Program-made: the position numbers and the translations under genes
Part shown: positions 36,201 through 44,066 of the stretch, piece after piece
How positions within the stretch are numbered: position 1 is the first letter of the stretch
How the letters are laid out: every line of letters starts with the position of its first letter
Notes under the pieces: generated by a model
Told to the model about the DNA's origin: nothing
The model's database searches: none
Seen by the model: the letters and a program-made list of their open reading frames with translations, nothing else
NCBI RefSeq assembly: GCF_007741515.1
Contig: NZ_CP036263.1
Span: 1,488,001-1,552,000 of the forward strand
DNA length: 64,000 nucleotides
DNA from: Adhaeretor mobilis
GTDB taxonomy: Bacteria; Planctomycetota; Planctomycetia; Pirellulales; Lacipirellulaceae
Direction: 5' to 3'

Positions 36201-36602
36201 TTGGCTGACAACACAGCAACCTACGAAGGCCTGTTCATTTTCGACGCAAATCGCTTCGCGCGCGATCGCGAAGCGCTCGCCAAGCAAGTCGAAGGTGCGA
36301 TCACCGACGCTGGTGGCAACATCCAAGTGAGCCGGCTCTGGGAAGAACGCCGCTTGGCATACCCGATCAACGGGCAGCGCAAGGGCGCCTACTGGCTCAT
36401 GTACTTTGAGCTGTCGACTCAAAAGGTGACTGAATTGACGCGAGTCTGCGAATTAAACGATTCGCTCTTGCGTCAGCTGTTTGTCCGACTGCCCGAATCC
36501 CTGGTCGAGCCGATCCTCGATCACGTTCGTGGTGGTGGCACTCCTGAAGATGTCCCTTCGGAAGTCGAGCCCGAAGTCGTCGTGGCCGCGGCAACTGAGT
36601 AG
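36201..36602 (+). CDS. rpsF: 30S ribosomal protein S6
   Basis: A 133-residue protein of the small subunit platform. Translation starts at a TTG, supported by GAGGAG about 8 bases upstream. The S6 fold is seen in TYEGLFIFDANRFARD, the conserved WEERRLAYPINGQRKGAYWL and the strand following YFELSTQKV. The C-terminal acidic tail (EVEPEVVVAAATE) is of the modifiable type found in S6. It heads the rpsF-ssb-rplI-dnaB run. Its usual partner S18 (rpsR) is absent from the cluster. Confidence 0.95.
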   Translation: MADNTATYEGLFIFDANRFARDREALAKQVEGAITDAGGNIQVSRLWEERRLAYPINGQRKGAYWLMYFELSTQKVTELTRVCELNDSLLRQLFVRLPESLVEPILDHVRGGGTPEDVPSEVEPEVVVAAATE

Positions 36603-36654
36603 CCGAAGACTGTATCGCAAACCGGAACCGCTGTAGCGGGGTGAAGGAACAATC

Positions 36655-37122
36655 ATGGCAAGTTTTAACCGTGTAGTGCTCGTGGGCAATTTGACCCGCG
36701 ATCCTGAATTGCGGCACATTCCTAGCGGTATGGCCGTGTCCGATATCGGCTTGGCCGTGAATGATCGCGTGAAGCGCAACAACGAATGGGTCGATGAAAC
36801 CACTTTTGTGGATATCACTCTTTGGGGACGCACCGCCGAAGTTGCCAATGAGTATCTGAGCAAAGGATCACCCGTGCTAATTGAGGGCCGCCTGAAACTT
36901 GACAGCTGGGAAAAAGACGGCCAAAAGCGCAGCAAGCTAAAAGTCATTGGCGAGCGCATGCAAATGCTGGGTGGTCGAGATGGAGGCGGTGGAGGAGGCG
37001 GCCGCGGGCGATCTAGTTCCGCGTCCACATCCTCATCATCGGAAGGTTCCTATGAAACCCAGGATAGCTACGACGCGCCCCCAGCGCGTACAGCTCCCCC
37101 TGAAGATGATATCCCGTTTTAA
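36655..37122 (+). CDS. ssb: Single-stranded DNA-binding protein
   Basis: A 155-residue tetrameric OB-fold protein protecting single-stranded DNA in replication and repair. [20 protein letters not shown] opens the fold, followed by [20 protein letters not shown] and [21 protein letters not shown] Gly/Ser-rich flexible linker at about 103-130 leads to the acidic tip PEDDIPF, which binds partner proteins. AAGGA precedes the ATG. It lies between rpsF and rplI, the normal place in the conserved cluster. Confidence 0.96.
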   Translation: MASFNRVVLVGNLTRDPELRHIPSGMAVSDIGLAVNDRVKRNNEWVDETTFVDITLWGRTAEVANEYLSKGSPVLIEGRLKLDSWEKDGQKRSKLKVIGERMQMLGGRDGGGGGGGRGRSSSASTSSSSEGSYETQDSYDAPPARTAPPEDDIPF

Positions 37123-37188
37123 GCACTCGGTCCTTTCGAATAATACAAAATCAACCCTTTCACTTCATAGATCAAAGATTTTACGGTC

Positions 37189-37725
37189 ATGACTGCACAA
37201 ACAAAAAAGAAAAAGAGCCGTCTTCCTAAAGGTATCAAGCGTCTTCCTAAGGGCGACCAAGGTGGCATCGAGCTGCTGCTCATTCACAAAGTGGAAAGCC
37301 TGGGCGGGCAGGGCGAGGTTGTGCAAGTAAGTCCTGGCTACGCCAATAACTATCTGCTGCCGCAGGGTTTGGCCACTCTGGCGAGCGATCATCACAAGCG
37401 TATGGTCGATAAGCACAAAGCGAAGCTGCAAGCAATCGAGAAGGCCCAACAAGCCGACCTCCGTAAGCATGCCGCAGAAATCTCCAAACAAAGCATCACA
37501 ATCGAAGCCAACGCTACCGACGATGGCCACCTGTATGGTAGTGTCGGGGCTCCGGAGATCGTGGCAGCTTTGAAGAACAGCGACATCACTCTAAATTCCG
37601 ACCAAATCCGCCTCGAAGGCCCACTCAAAGAGCTTGGTCTCTACACGGTCAAGTTCCGCCTGGCCAGTGAAGTCGAAGGCGAGCTCAAGGTGTGGGTTGT
37701 CCCCCAAGTTGGTGTCGACGCCTAG
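37189..37725 (+). CDS. rplI: 50S ribosomal protein L9 with basic N-terminal extension
   Basis: A 178-residue large-subunit protein. The usual L9 start corresponds to IELLLIHKVESLGGQGEVV at about residue 27. Before it there is a Lys-rich extension of some 26 residues (TKKKKSRLPKGIKRLPKG) that most L9 proteins lack. GYANNYLLPQGLATLAS is the hallmark. The long connecting helix (HHKRMVDKHKAKLQAIEKAQ) and the C-terminal domain (DGHLYGSVGAPEIVAAL) are present. The extension may add rRNA contacts. It is followed by a strong terminator before dnaB, so dnaB needs its own promoter or read-through. Confidence 0.95.
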   Translation: MTAQTKKKKSRLPKGIKRLPKGDQGGIELLLIHKVESLGGQGEVVQVSPGYANNYLLPQGLATLASDHHKRMVDKHKAKLQAIEKAQQADLRKHAAEISKQSITIEANATDDGHLYGSVGAPEIVAALKNSDITLNSDQIRLEGPLKELGLYTVKFRLASEVEGELKVWVVPQVGVDA

Positions 37726-37756
37726 TTGTTGTTGCTTAAGATAGTTTTTCTACACA

Positions 37757-37792
37757 AACGCACGCCATCCGAATCGGATGGCGTGCGTTTTA
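37757..37792 (+). terminator. Strong intrinsic terminator after rplI
   Basis: AACGCACGCCATCC (37757-37770) pairs perfectly with GGATGGCGTGCGTT (37776-37789) around a 5-base loop and runs into TTTTATTT. It lies 32 bp after the rplI stop and 133 bp before dnaB. Confidence 0.9.
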
Positions 37793-37924
37793 TTTGCAAA
37801 GAGCCTAAGCTGACATCAGCACTCACAATACTTCGCACTACTCAGAACACGTTTCGCAGCGGTGCTCACAACGCATTAACTAAGCGATTTTCAACAGGTA
37901 CTTTCAGGGTGAGGGAACACACCA

Positions 37925-39376
37925 ATGGCAGATCAAAACGGCTTCGGTAGCAATGGTAATAGCAAAGGCAACGATAGGTCGCAGCGTTCCAACTCGCCCA
38001 TCGATCGCCAACTCCCCGCAGACTTAGAGGCCGAGCGTGCCGTCCTAGGCAGTATCTTGTTGCTGCCTGAAGTGTTTGACGAAGTCGCGCTCGTCATTCG
38101 CCCAGATGATTTCTACGACGATGCAAATCGGCGGATCTACGAGCATCTAGCCGCTATGCACGACGTGGGCCAGCGTATCGATCCCATGCTGTTGGTGGAT
38201 CGTCTGCGGAAAGCGGAAATCTATGACGCCGTCGGTGGCGCCGCCTACCTGGCTGAAATCGGCAAGCAAGTCCCCACAGCTGCCCATGCAGAATACTATG
38301 CGAAGATGGTTGCAGATAAGTCGGTACTACGAGCTTTGATCCACGCGAGCACCGATATTCTCCATGAAGCCTACGAGCCGTCTGTCGAAACGCGTGTGCA
38401 ATTGGCGAAAGCAGAGGAAAGGGTCTTCGCAATTCTCGAAGATCGCGGGGCAGGGCAGGTCTCGCCGATTGCGGACGTGCTGCAAGAATCGCTCGATCGC
38501 CTTGATGCTCGCATGGATCAGGACCACGCATTTGGCGGTGTGGAGACCGGTTTCGACGATTTCGACCAGCTCACCGGCGGCTTGCAAAATTCAGAGCTCC
38601 TTATCCTTGCCGCCCGTCCTAGTATGGGCAAGACGGCCCTCGCAATGAATATGACCGAGCATGCAGTATTGCAGGCGAACGTGCCCACGCTGTTCGTGAG
38701 TCTAGAAATGGCCGCGCTCGAACTGGGCGATCGCTTGCTATGTGGGGTTGCCGAAGTGAACGGCAATCGCCTGCGCAATGGCACCATTTCCACGGACGAA
38801 CGCCGGCAGCTGGTTGAAGCCGCTGCCACGGTGAGCCAAGCACCGCTGTTCATCGATGATTCTCCCAGTCGTACGATGACCGAAATCAGTGCGAACGCCC
38901 GGCGTCTCAAACGCCGTCACGGGTTGGGACTGGTGGTTATCGATTACCTGCAACTGATCGAACCGGATAACCCACGCGATCCTCGCCAAGAACAAGTCTC
39001 GAAGATCGCCCGCCGTTTGAAAGGCTTGGCCCGCGAACTGGACGTGCCCGTGCTGTGCCTTGCCCAGTTGAATCGCCAAGTGGAATCCACCCGTGACAAC
39101 AAGCCGCAACTGAGCCACCTTCGCGAGTCGGGGGCCATCGAGCAAGACGCCGACGTGGTGATGTTCGTCCACCGTGACGAGTACTACATGACCAATGAAG
39201 AAGATCGTGAAACGGTCCGCGGCGAAGCGGACCTCCTGATTCGCAAACAGCGCAGCGGCCCCACCGGCGACGTAAAGCTCACCTGGGTCCACGAATTTAC
39301 TCGGTTCCGCAACTTCTCGCATAAGGCGTACTCTGAATTCCAGGACTTCGGCGCGCCACCCGAGGGTGGATTCTAA
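37925..39376 (+). CDS. dnaB: Replicative DNA helicase DnaB
   Basis: A 483-residue hexameric 5'-3' helicase of the replication fork. The N-terminal DnaB domain begins LPADLEAERAVLGSILL, after a Gly/Asn/Ser-rich 28-residue leader. The RecA-like domain has Walker A LAARPSMGKTALAMNM, Walker B-like LVVIDYLQLIEPD, the H3/H4 region AQLNRQVESTRDNKPQLSHL and the arginine-finger segment DLLIRKQRSGPTG. The length is normal and no intein is present. GAGGGA precedes the ATG. It is the last gene of the plus-strand housekeeping block. Confidence 0.97.
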   Translation: MADQNGFGSNGNSKGNDRSQRSNSPIDRQLPADLEAERAVLGSILLLPEVFDEVALVIRPDDFYDDANRRIYEHLAAMHDVGQRIDPMLLVDRLRKAEIYDAVGGAAYLAEIGKQVPTAAHAEYYAKMVADKSVLRALIHASTDILHEAYEPSVETRVQLAKAEERVFAILEDRGAGQVSPIADVLQESLDRLDARMDQDHAFGGVETGFDDFDQLTGGLQNSELLILAARPSMGKTALAMNMTEHAVLQANVPTLFVSLEMAALELGDRLLCGVAEVNGNRLRNGTISTDERRQLVEAAATVSQAPLFIDDSPSRTMTEISANARRLKRRHGLGLVVIDYLQLIEPDNPRDPRQEQVSKIARRLKGLARELDVPVLCLAQLNRQVESTRDNKPQLSHLRESGAIEQDADVVMFVHRDEYYMTNEEDRETVRGEADLLIRKQRSGPTGDVKLTWVHEFTRFRNFSHKAYSEFQDFGAPPEGGF

Positions 39377-39713
39377 TTGAGGTGCGTGACCTGTTGCTAG
39401 AAGCCTTCGTATCTACAGTCCTTGGCGTTTCAGTCGCTTTTGAGATTTATTTCTGAGCTTGACCCCTCAGGAATCCAAGGTTTGAAGCAATAACCTACTT
39501 GCTTATTCGCACTAGTCAGGTAGTTTATCAGCGGTTTCACGCATACTCGAACTAGGTGCGCAGATACTTAGCTTGTTACTGCTCTCGCCGTTGCCTCGAG
39601 ATTTTTTTGGCGATCCTTACGCCGACCAATTTCTCGCTTGTCGAAGCTAGCCTCACTCAGCAGCGTGAATCGATGACCTACACGGACTCCACATCTCCTG
39701 GGAGGGACTTAGC
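39377..39713. other. 337-bp intergenic region between dnaB and a giant adhesin gene
   Basis: Nothing gene-like is seen. The region is relatively AT-rich and probably holds the promoter of the adhesin. GGGAGG lies about 8 bases before its ATG. Confidence 0.4.
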
Positions 39714-42700
39714 ATGCCGTTCGCATTCGCACCCCGATTCACTTCTTTGCTAGCCTGCTGCTTTGCTGGGCTTTGCTTCCTGCTGTCAGCTCAGTTTTCG
39801 TACGCTCAGACAAACACCACCTGGAATGGCAACGGTGATGGCGTCTCCTGGAACGACTCCGCGAACTGGACCGCTGGCGTTCCAGATACGCCCGGCTTTT
39901 TTAACGCCTTCATCGACGGTGGCAATTCCTCCAACTCTGCAGTCGAGACGAGTGTCAGCCAAGTGACCGTGATCGATAGCCTCTCGGTCGATGCGGGTGA
40001 CCTACTCACGATCGTAGATAATAACGATTTCACAATCGCCACCGATGCGGGGCGACCTCTCAGCGGAGCCATTACGAACAATGGCTTGATCGAACTGACC
40101 AATGCGGGCAACCTAACCGAACTGATTCTTCGGGACGATGTTTCGCTTAGTGGAACGGGCATCTTGCGGCTTGGCGGTTCCACTACCAACAGCCGCATCA
40201 TCGACAAAAGTGGTGCCAACGGCCATCTGACCAGTAGCAGCACGATCGAGGGCTTCGGTCAGCTAGGCGTCAGCTCTCTGCAGTTCACTAATCTTGCGGG
40301 CGCGCTGGTTGATGCAAATAATGCCGGCGGTGCCGCACTCACGCTCGATCCCAGCAGTAGCGGCGTTACCAACCAAGCAACCCTGCGCGCCTCAGGTGGC
40401 GGACTCTTGGTTCTCACCGGCGGGAATTTCGACAACACGGGCGGCGTGATCGAAGCACTCGACATGTCCACGGTTACCTTGCGGGGAAATGCCGACTTCA
40501 CCAGTGGAGCCTTGCAAACCAGCGGAACAGGCATCATACAGGTGGCGGTCAGCAACACCGTCACGCTAAACGACCTCACCATTTTAGGCGACTTCCGTCA
40601 ACTCGATAACACAAACGTCTTCATCAACGGAACGATCGACAACCAGACGGATGATTTCACGATCACCAATGCTGGGAATGCAACAGATCTCATTGTGGCA
40701 ACCTCCGCAACTCTTGCAGGGGCTGGAACGATAACCCTAGACGGATCGAGCCATAATAGTCGCATCCTTGATAACAGTGGTACCGACGGCGTTCTTACGA
40801 ACGTAAATAATACGCTCCAGGGGCGCGGGCAAATCGGTGTGAACTCGTTGGAAATCATCAATCAAGCCAGTGGCCTCATCGACGCGAACTCCTTGGGAAA
40901 CACACTCACGGTTGATCCCAGCAACGGCGGAGTAACTAATGAAGGAACCTTTCACGCCTCGAGTGGCGGACTCTTGGTTCTTACCGGTGGGGATTACAAC
41001 AACACGGGGGGCGTAATCGATGCACTCGACATGTCCACCGTTAGCTTGCAAGGCGGTGCCAACATCACCGGTGGAACCCTGCAAACCAGTGGTACGGGCA
41101 TTGTGCGGGTGGCGGTCAGCAACCCCGTCACGTTGAATGACCTCACCATCTTGGGAGACTTCCGGCAACTCGACAATTCGGACCTCTTCATCAACGGAAC
41201 AATTGACAATCAAAGCGACAATTTTACGATCACTAATGTAGGAAATGCTACGGATCTCACTGTGGCGACTTCCGCGACGCTTTCAGGGGGTGGCACGATT
41301 ACCCTAGACGGATCGAGCAATAGTAGTCGCATCCTTGATAACAGTGGTGCCGACGGCGTTCTCACGAACGCAAATAACACGCTCCAAGGGCGCGGGCAAA
41401 TCGGCGTAAACTCGTTGGAAATCATCAATCAAGCCAGTGGCCTCATCGACGCGAATTCCATTGGGAATAAACTCACGATCGATCCCAACAGCGGTGGCGT
41501 TACCAACCAAGGAATCCTGCGTGCCTCGAGCGGGGGCATTCTGGAACTGGAAAGTGGTGATTTCGCCAATAGTAATACCATTGAAGCGGTCGGGGCGGAC
41601 TCGGAAGTCCAGATCAACAATAATGCAACGGTGACCGGCGGCACTGTGCGTGGAACGGGCGGGGGCTTGGTTCGCGTGGACACCTCGGCGAATGTCTTCT
41701 TCACGGATGTCACGTTCGAGGGAGCCGTTGAGGCGAACAACAACTCCGATTTCGGCATCAGCGGAACGATCACCAATAGCGGCACGATCACGCTAACCTC
41801 GTTGGGCAGCAATACCGACCTGGAAGTTCAAACTGGCGGTGCGACCCTGGCTGGAAACGGAAAGGTGATTCTCACCACGACGAGTAGCAATGCAGCGGGG
41901 ATCAATGGCACAACAGGCGCTGTTCTTACCCATTCAGTGACGCACACCATAGAAGGCCAGGGAGCCATTGGTGAAAACACGATCGGCATCATCAATCAAG
42001 GACTCATCAACGCCAACGTACCTGGGCAATCGCTCACCATCGGTCCCCACTCCGGAGCTGGCTTGTTGAACACGGGCACCCTCCGAGCCTCCGACGGTGG
42101 CATTATGGTATTAACGGGAAATGGCAACGGTGATTTTACCAATACGGGTGCCGTGATCGAAGCAACGGGGACGGGTTCAGAGGTGCAGCTCGCCACAAAC
42201 ACCAACGTTAAGGGAGGAACGGTTCGTGCCGTTAGCGATGGCTTAGTGCGAGTGAATACCTCGGCGAATGTCTTCTTCACGGATGTCACGTTCGAGGGAG
42301 CCGTTGAGGCGAACAACAACTCCGATTTCGGCATCAGCGGAACGATCACCAATAGCGGCACGATTACGCTAACCTCGTCGGGCAGCAACACCGACCTGGA
42401 AGTTCAAACTGGCGGTGCGACCCTGGCTGGAAACGGAAAGGTGATTCTCACCACGACGAGTAGCAATGCAGCGGGGATCAATGGCACAACAGGCGCTGTT
42501 CTTACCCATTCAGTGACGCACACCATAGAAGGCCAGGGAGCCATTGGTGAAAACACAATCGGCATCGTCAATCAAGGACTCATCGATGCCAACGTGACGG
42601 GGCAGTCTCTGACCATTGATCCAGGTGCCTTACACATCGTTAATACGGGTACCGTACAAGCATCAGGTGGCGGTCTGCTCGTACTTTCAGGGAACGGTGC

Positions 42701-43847
42701 GGGTGAGTTCCGGGGCAGTGGCGTCTACCAGGCGCTCGCCGGCTCGGAAATAGTACTGGACGGCAGTGCGGTTATTAGAAACACGACATTCGATAGCGCT
42801 GGCGATGGACTCGTGCGAAGCGATACCTCCCAGAATCTCGAATGGCACAACGTTTCCAATCTAGGTAGCTTCGAGCTTCGCAACAATTCCGACTTGAGAA
42901 TTCATGGGACCATCGAAAACTCGGGCAACATTGACATTATCAGCGTAGGCAACGCGACGGACCTGGAGTTGGGTGCCAACGCAACGCTCACAGGAGGAGG
43001 AACGGTTACACTGCTAGGTTCGACTACCCATATCAATTCCGTTGCAAATGGTGCTAAGCTCACCAACGCGGATAATTTGATTGAAGGTTCTGGCGCCATT
43101 GATGCTTTCGTCGTCAATAATGGTCGATTAATCGGAACTTCAGCAGCCAGTTTTTTCGAGATCAACGATCGCCTCAGCGGTGATGGGGAAATTGAAAACG
43201 TACGAATCGATGGCATTCATGCGCCAGGTCGAGATGGAATTATTGACACTGCTAGCGTCTCGGTATCCGGTGAGTACACGATTGCCAACTCAGGCGAATT
43301 GCACATCGAATTTGGCGGTACAACGATCGGCGAGTTCGACCAACTCGACTCGACGGGTACCATCAATCTAGATGGTGATCTTCTCGTCACCTTCAGCGAT
43401 ATTGACAACGGTTATGTTCCTAGTGCGGGTGATGAGTTCACCATCATTCAATCGACTTCGGCACTCAATGGTGCATTCGACTCAATCCTGCTCGCTGAGA
43501 GCGGCGGCGGGCGTTCCATCGAGTGGGCCCCGGTCGACTTTTCGGATCCCAACAAGATCGTACTACAAATAGCTAGCACGAACTTCTTTGCCGCTGACTA
43601 CGATGAAGACGGGGATGTCGACCCCGATGATCTTGCTGTTTGGAATTCTGGCTACGGTACTTTCCCAGCATCGCATACTGATGGAGACGGCGATGGGAGT
43701 TTGCGCACCGATGGCGGAGATTTCCTCGTGTGGCAGCAGCAATTGGGCCTAGGGACGACGGTCTCCGCTGCCGTACCCGAACCAACAACCCTCAGCCTAT
43801 TGCTGGCGGTCGCAGCGATTCTGTGTCCTGGCCGTCGGCACCGCTAG
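39714..43847 (+). CDS. Giant PEP-CTERM repeat adhesin
   Basis: A 1377-residue secreted protein. The signal peptide ends at SYA before QTNTTWNGNG; the TTWNGNGDGVSWNDSANW opening is the usual start of autotransporter-like beta-solenoids. The body is made of long Asn/Gly/Thr/Ser-rich repeats of about 189-192 residues, each containing lines such as NNGLIELTNAGN and GTITLDGSSNSSRILDNSG. Two neighbouring units are about 98% identical at DNA level. A dockerin-like calcium module (DEDGDVDPDDLAVWNSGYG) sits near the C-terminus, followed by VPEPTT, a hydrophobic helix and a basic end (PGRRHR). It is presumably exosortase-sorted and surface-exposed, in adhesion or matrix. It is likely monocistronic; bamA begins 220 bp downstream. 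Confidence 0.85.
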   Translation: MPFAFAPRFTSLLACCFAGLCFLLSAQFSYAQTNTTWNGNGDGVSWNDSANWTAGVPDTPGFFNAFIDGGNSSNSAVETSVSQVTVIDSLSVDAGDLLTIVDNNDFTIATDAGRPLSGAITNNGLIELTNAGNLTELILRDDVSLSGTGILRLGGSTTNSRIIDKSGANGHLTSSSTIEGFGQLGVSSLQFTNLAGALVDANNAGGAALTLDPSSSGVTNQATLRASGGGLLVLTGGNFDNTGGVIEALDMSTVTLRGNADFTSGALQTSGTGIIQVAVSNTVTLNDLTILGDFRQLDNTNVFINGTIDNQTDDFTITNAGNATDLIVATSATLAGAGTITLDGSSHNSRILDNSGTDGVLTNVNNTLQGRGQIGVNSLEIINQASGLIDANSLGNTLTVDPSNGGVTNEGTFHASSGGLLVLTGGDYNNTGGVIDALDMSTVSLQGGANITGGTLQTSGTGIVRVAVSNPVTLNDLTILGDFRQLDNSDLFINGTIDNQSDNFTITNVGNATDLTVATSATLSGGGTITLDGSSNSSRILDNSGADGVLTNANNTLQGRGQIGVNSLEIINQASGLIDANSIGNKLTIDPNSGGVTNQGILRASSGGILELESGDFANSNTIEAVGADSEVQINNNATVTGGTVRGTGGGLVRVDTSANVFFTDVTFEGAVEANNNSDFGISGTITNSGTITLTSLGSNTDLEVQTGGATLAGNGKVILTTTSSNAAGINGTTGAVLTHSVTHTIEGQGAIGENTIGIINQGLINANVPGQSLTIGPHSGAGLLNTGTLRASDGGIMVLTGNGNGDFTNTGAVIEATGTGSEVQLATNTNVKGGTVRAVSDGLVRVNTSANVFFTDVTFEGAVEANNNSDFGISGTITNSGTITLTSSGSNTDLEVQTGGATLAGNGKVILTTTSSNAAGINGTTGAVLTHSVTHTIEGQGAIGENTIGIVNQGLIDANVTGQSLTIDPGALHIVNTGTVQASGGGLLVLSGNGAGEFRGSGVYQALAGSEIVLDGSAVIRNTTFDSAGDGLVRSDTSQNLEWHNVSNLGSFELRNNSDLRIHGTIENSGNIDIISVGNATDLELGANATLTGGGTVTLLGSTTHINSVANGAKLTNADNLIEGSGAIDAFVVNNGRLIGTSAASFFEINDRLSGDGEIENVRIDGIHAPGRDGIIDTASVSVSGEYTIANSGELHIEFGGTTIGEFDQLDSTGTINLDGDLLVTFSDIDNGYVPSAGDEFTIIQSTSALNGAFDSILLAESGGGRSIEWAPVDFSDPNKIVLQIASTNFFAADYDEDGDVDPDDLAVWNSGYGTFPASHTDGDGDGSLRTDGGDFLVWQQQLGLGTTVSAAVPEPTTLSLLLAVAAILCPGRRHR
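41682..42019 (+). repeat. Internal near-identical repeat, copy 1
   Basis: 338 bp that match 42258-42595 with seven mismatches by direct reading, three of them in the first 297 bp. The period is 576 bp (192 codons), in frame. Confidence 0.9.
42258..42595 (+). repeat. Internal near-identical repeat, copy 2
   Basis: Partner of 41682-42019 at exactly +576 bp. Flanking sequence diverges sharply on both sides, which suggests recent duplication or gene conversion of this segment only. Confidence 0.9.
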
Positions 43848-43860
43848 CAGTTCGATTGTG

Positions 43861-43930
43861 CCGGTCCGCTTGCGGTTTCGCCGTTGGCAACAAAAGCCGT
43901 AATTGAGTCGCTGCTAAGCCGTAAGCGGCC
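43861..43930. repeat. Imperfect inverted pair of REP-like motifs
   Basis: GTCCGCTTGCGGTTTCGCC near 43864 and GCTAAGCCGTAAGCGGCC at 43913-43930 are imperfect inverted copies, located just after the adhesin gene and before bamA. The right member belongs to the same motif family as 29360-29375 and 36146-36164. Confidence 0.5.
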
Positions 43931-44066
43931 TTGTCTCCTTGAGCGGCATTCTGTATTTCTCCTCAGTCAAATCAGAGGAAATCCATGCTGCGCGCAGGAT
44001 GCTACGCGCAGTGAGTTTGATTTCTGTACTACTTTTGAATCCAAACTATCGAACCCTAGCCTGCTC

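Noticed and set aside
37123-37188. Searched for rpsR (S18) between ssb and rplI
   Set aside because: Only 66 bp are available and no S18-like peptide is encoded in any frame.
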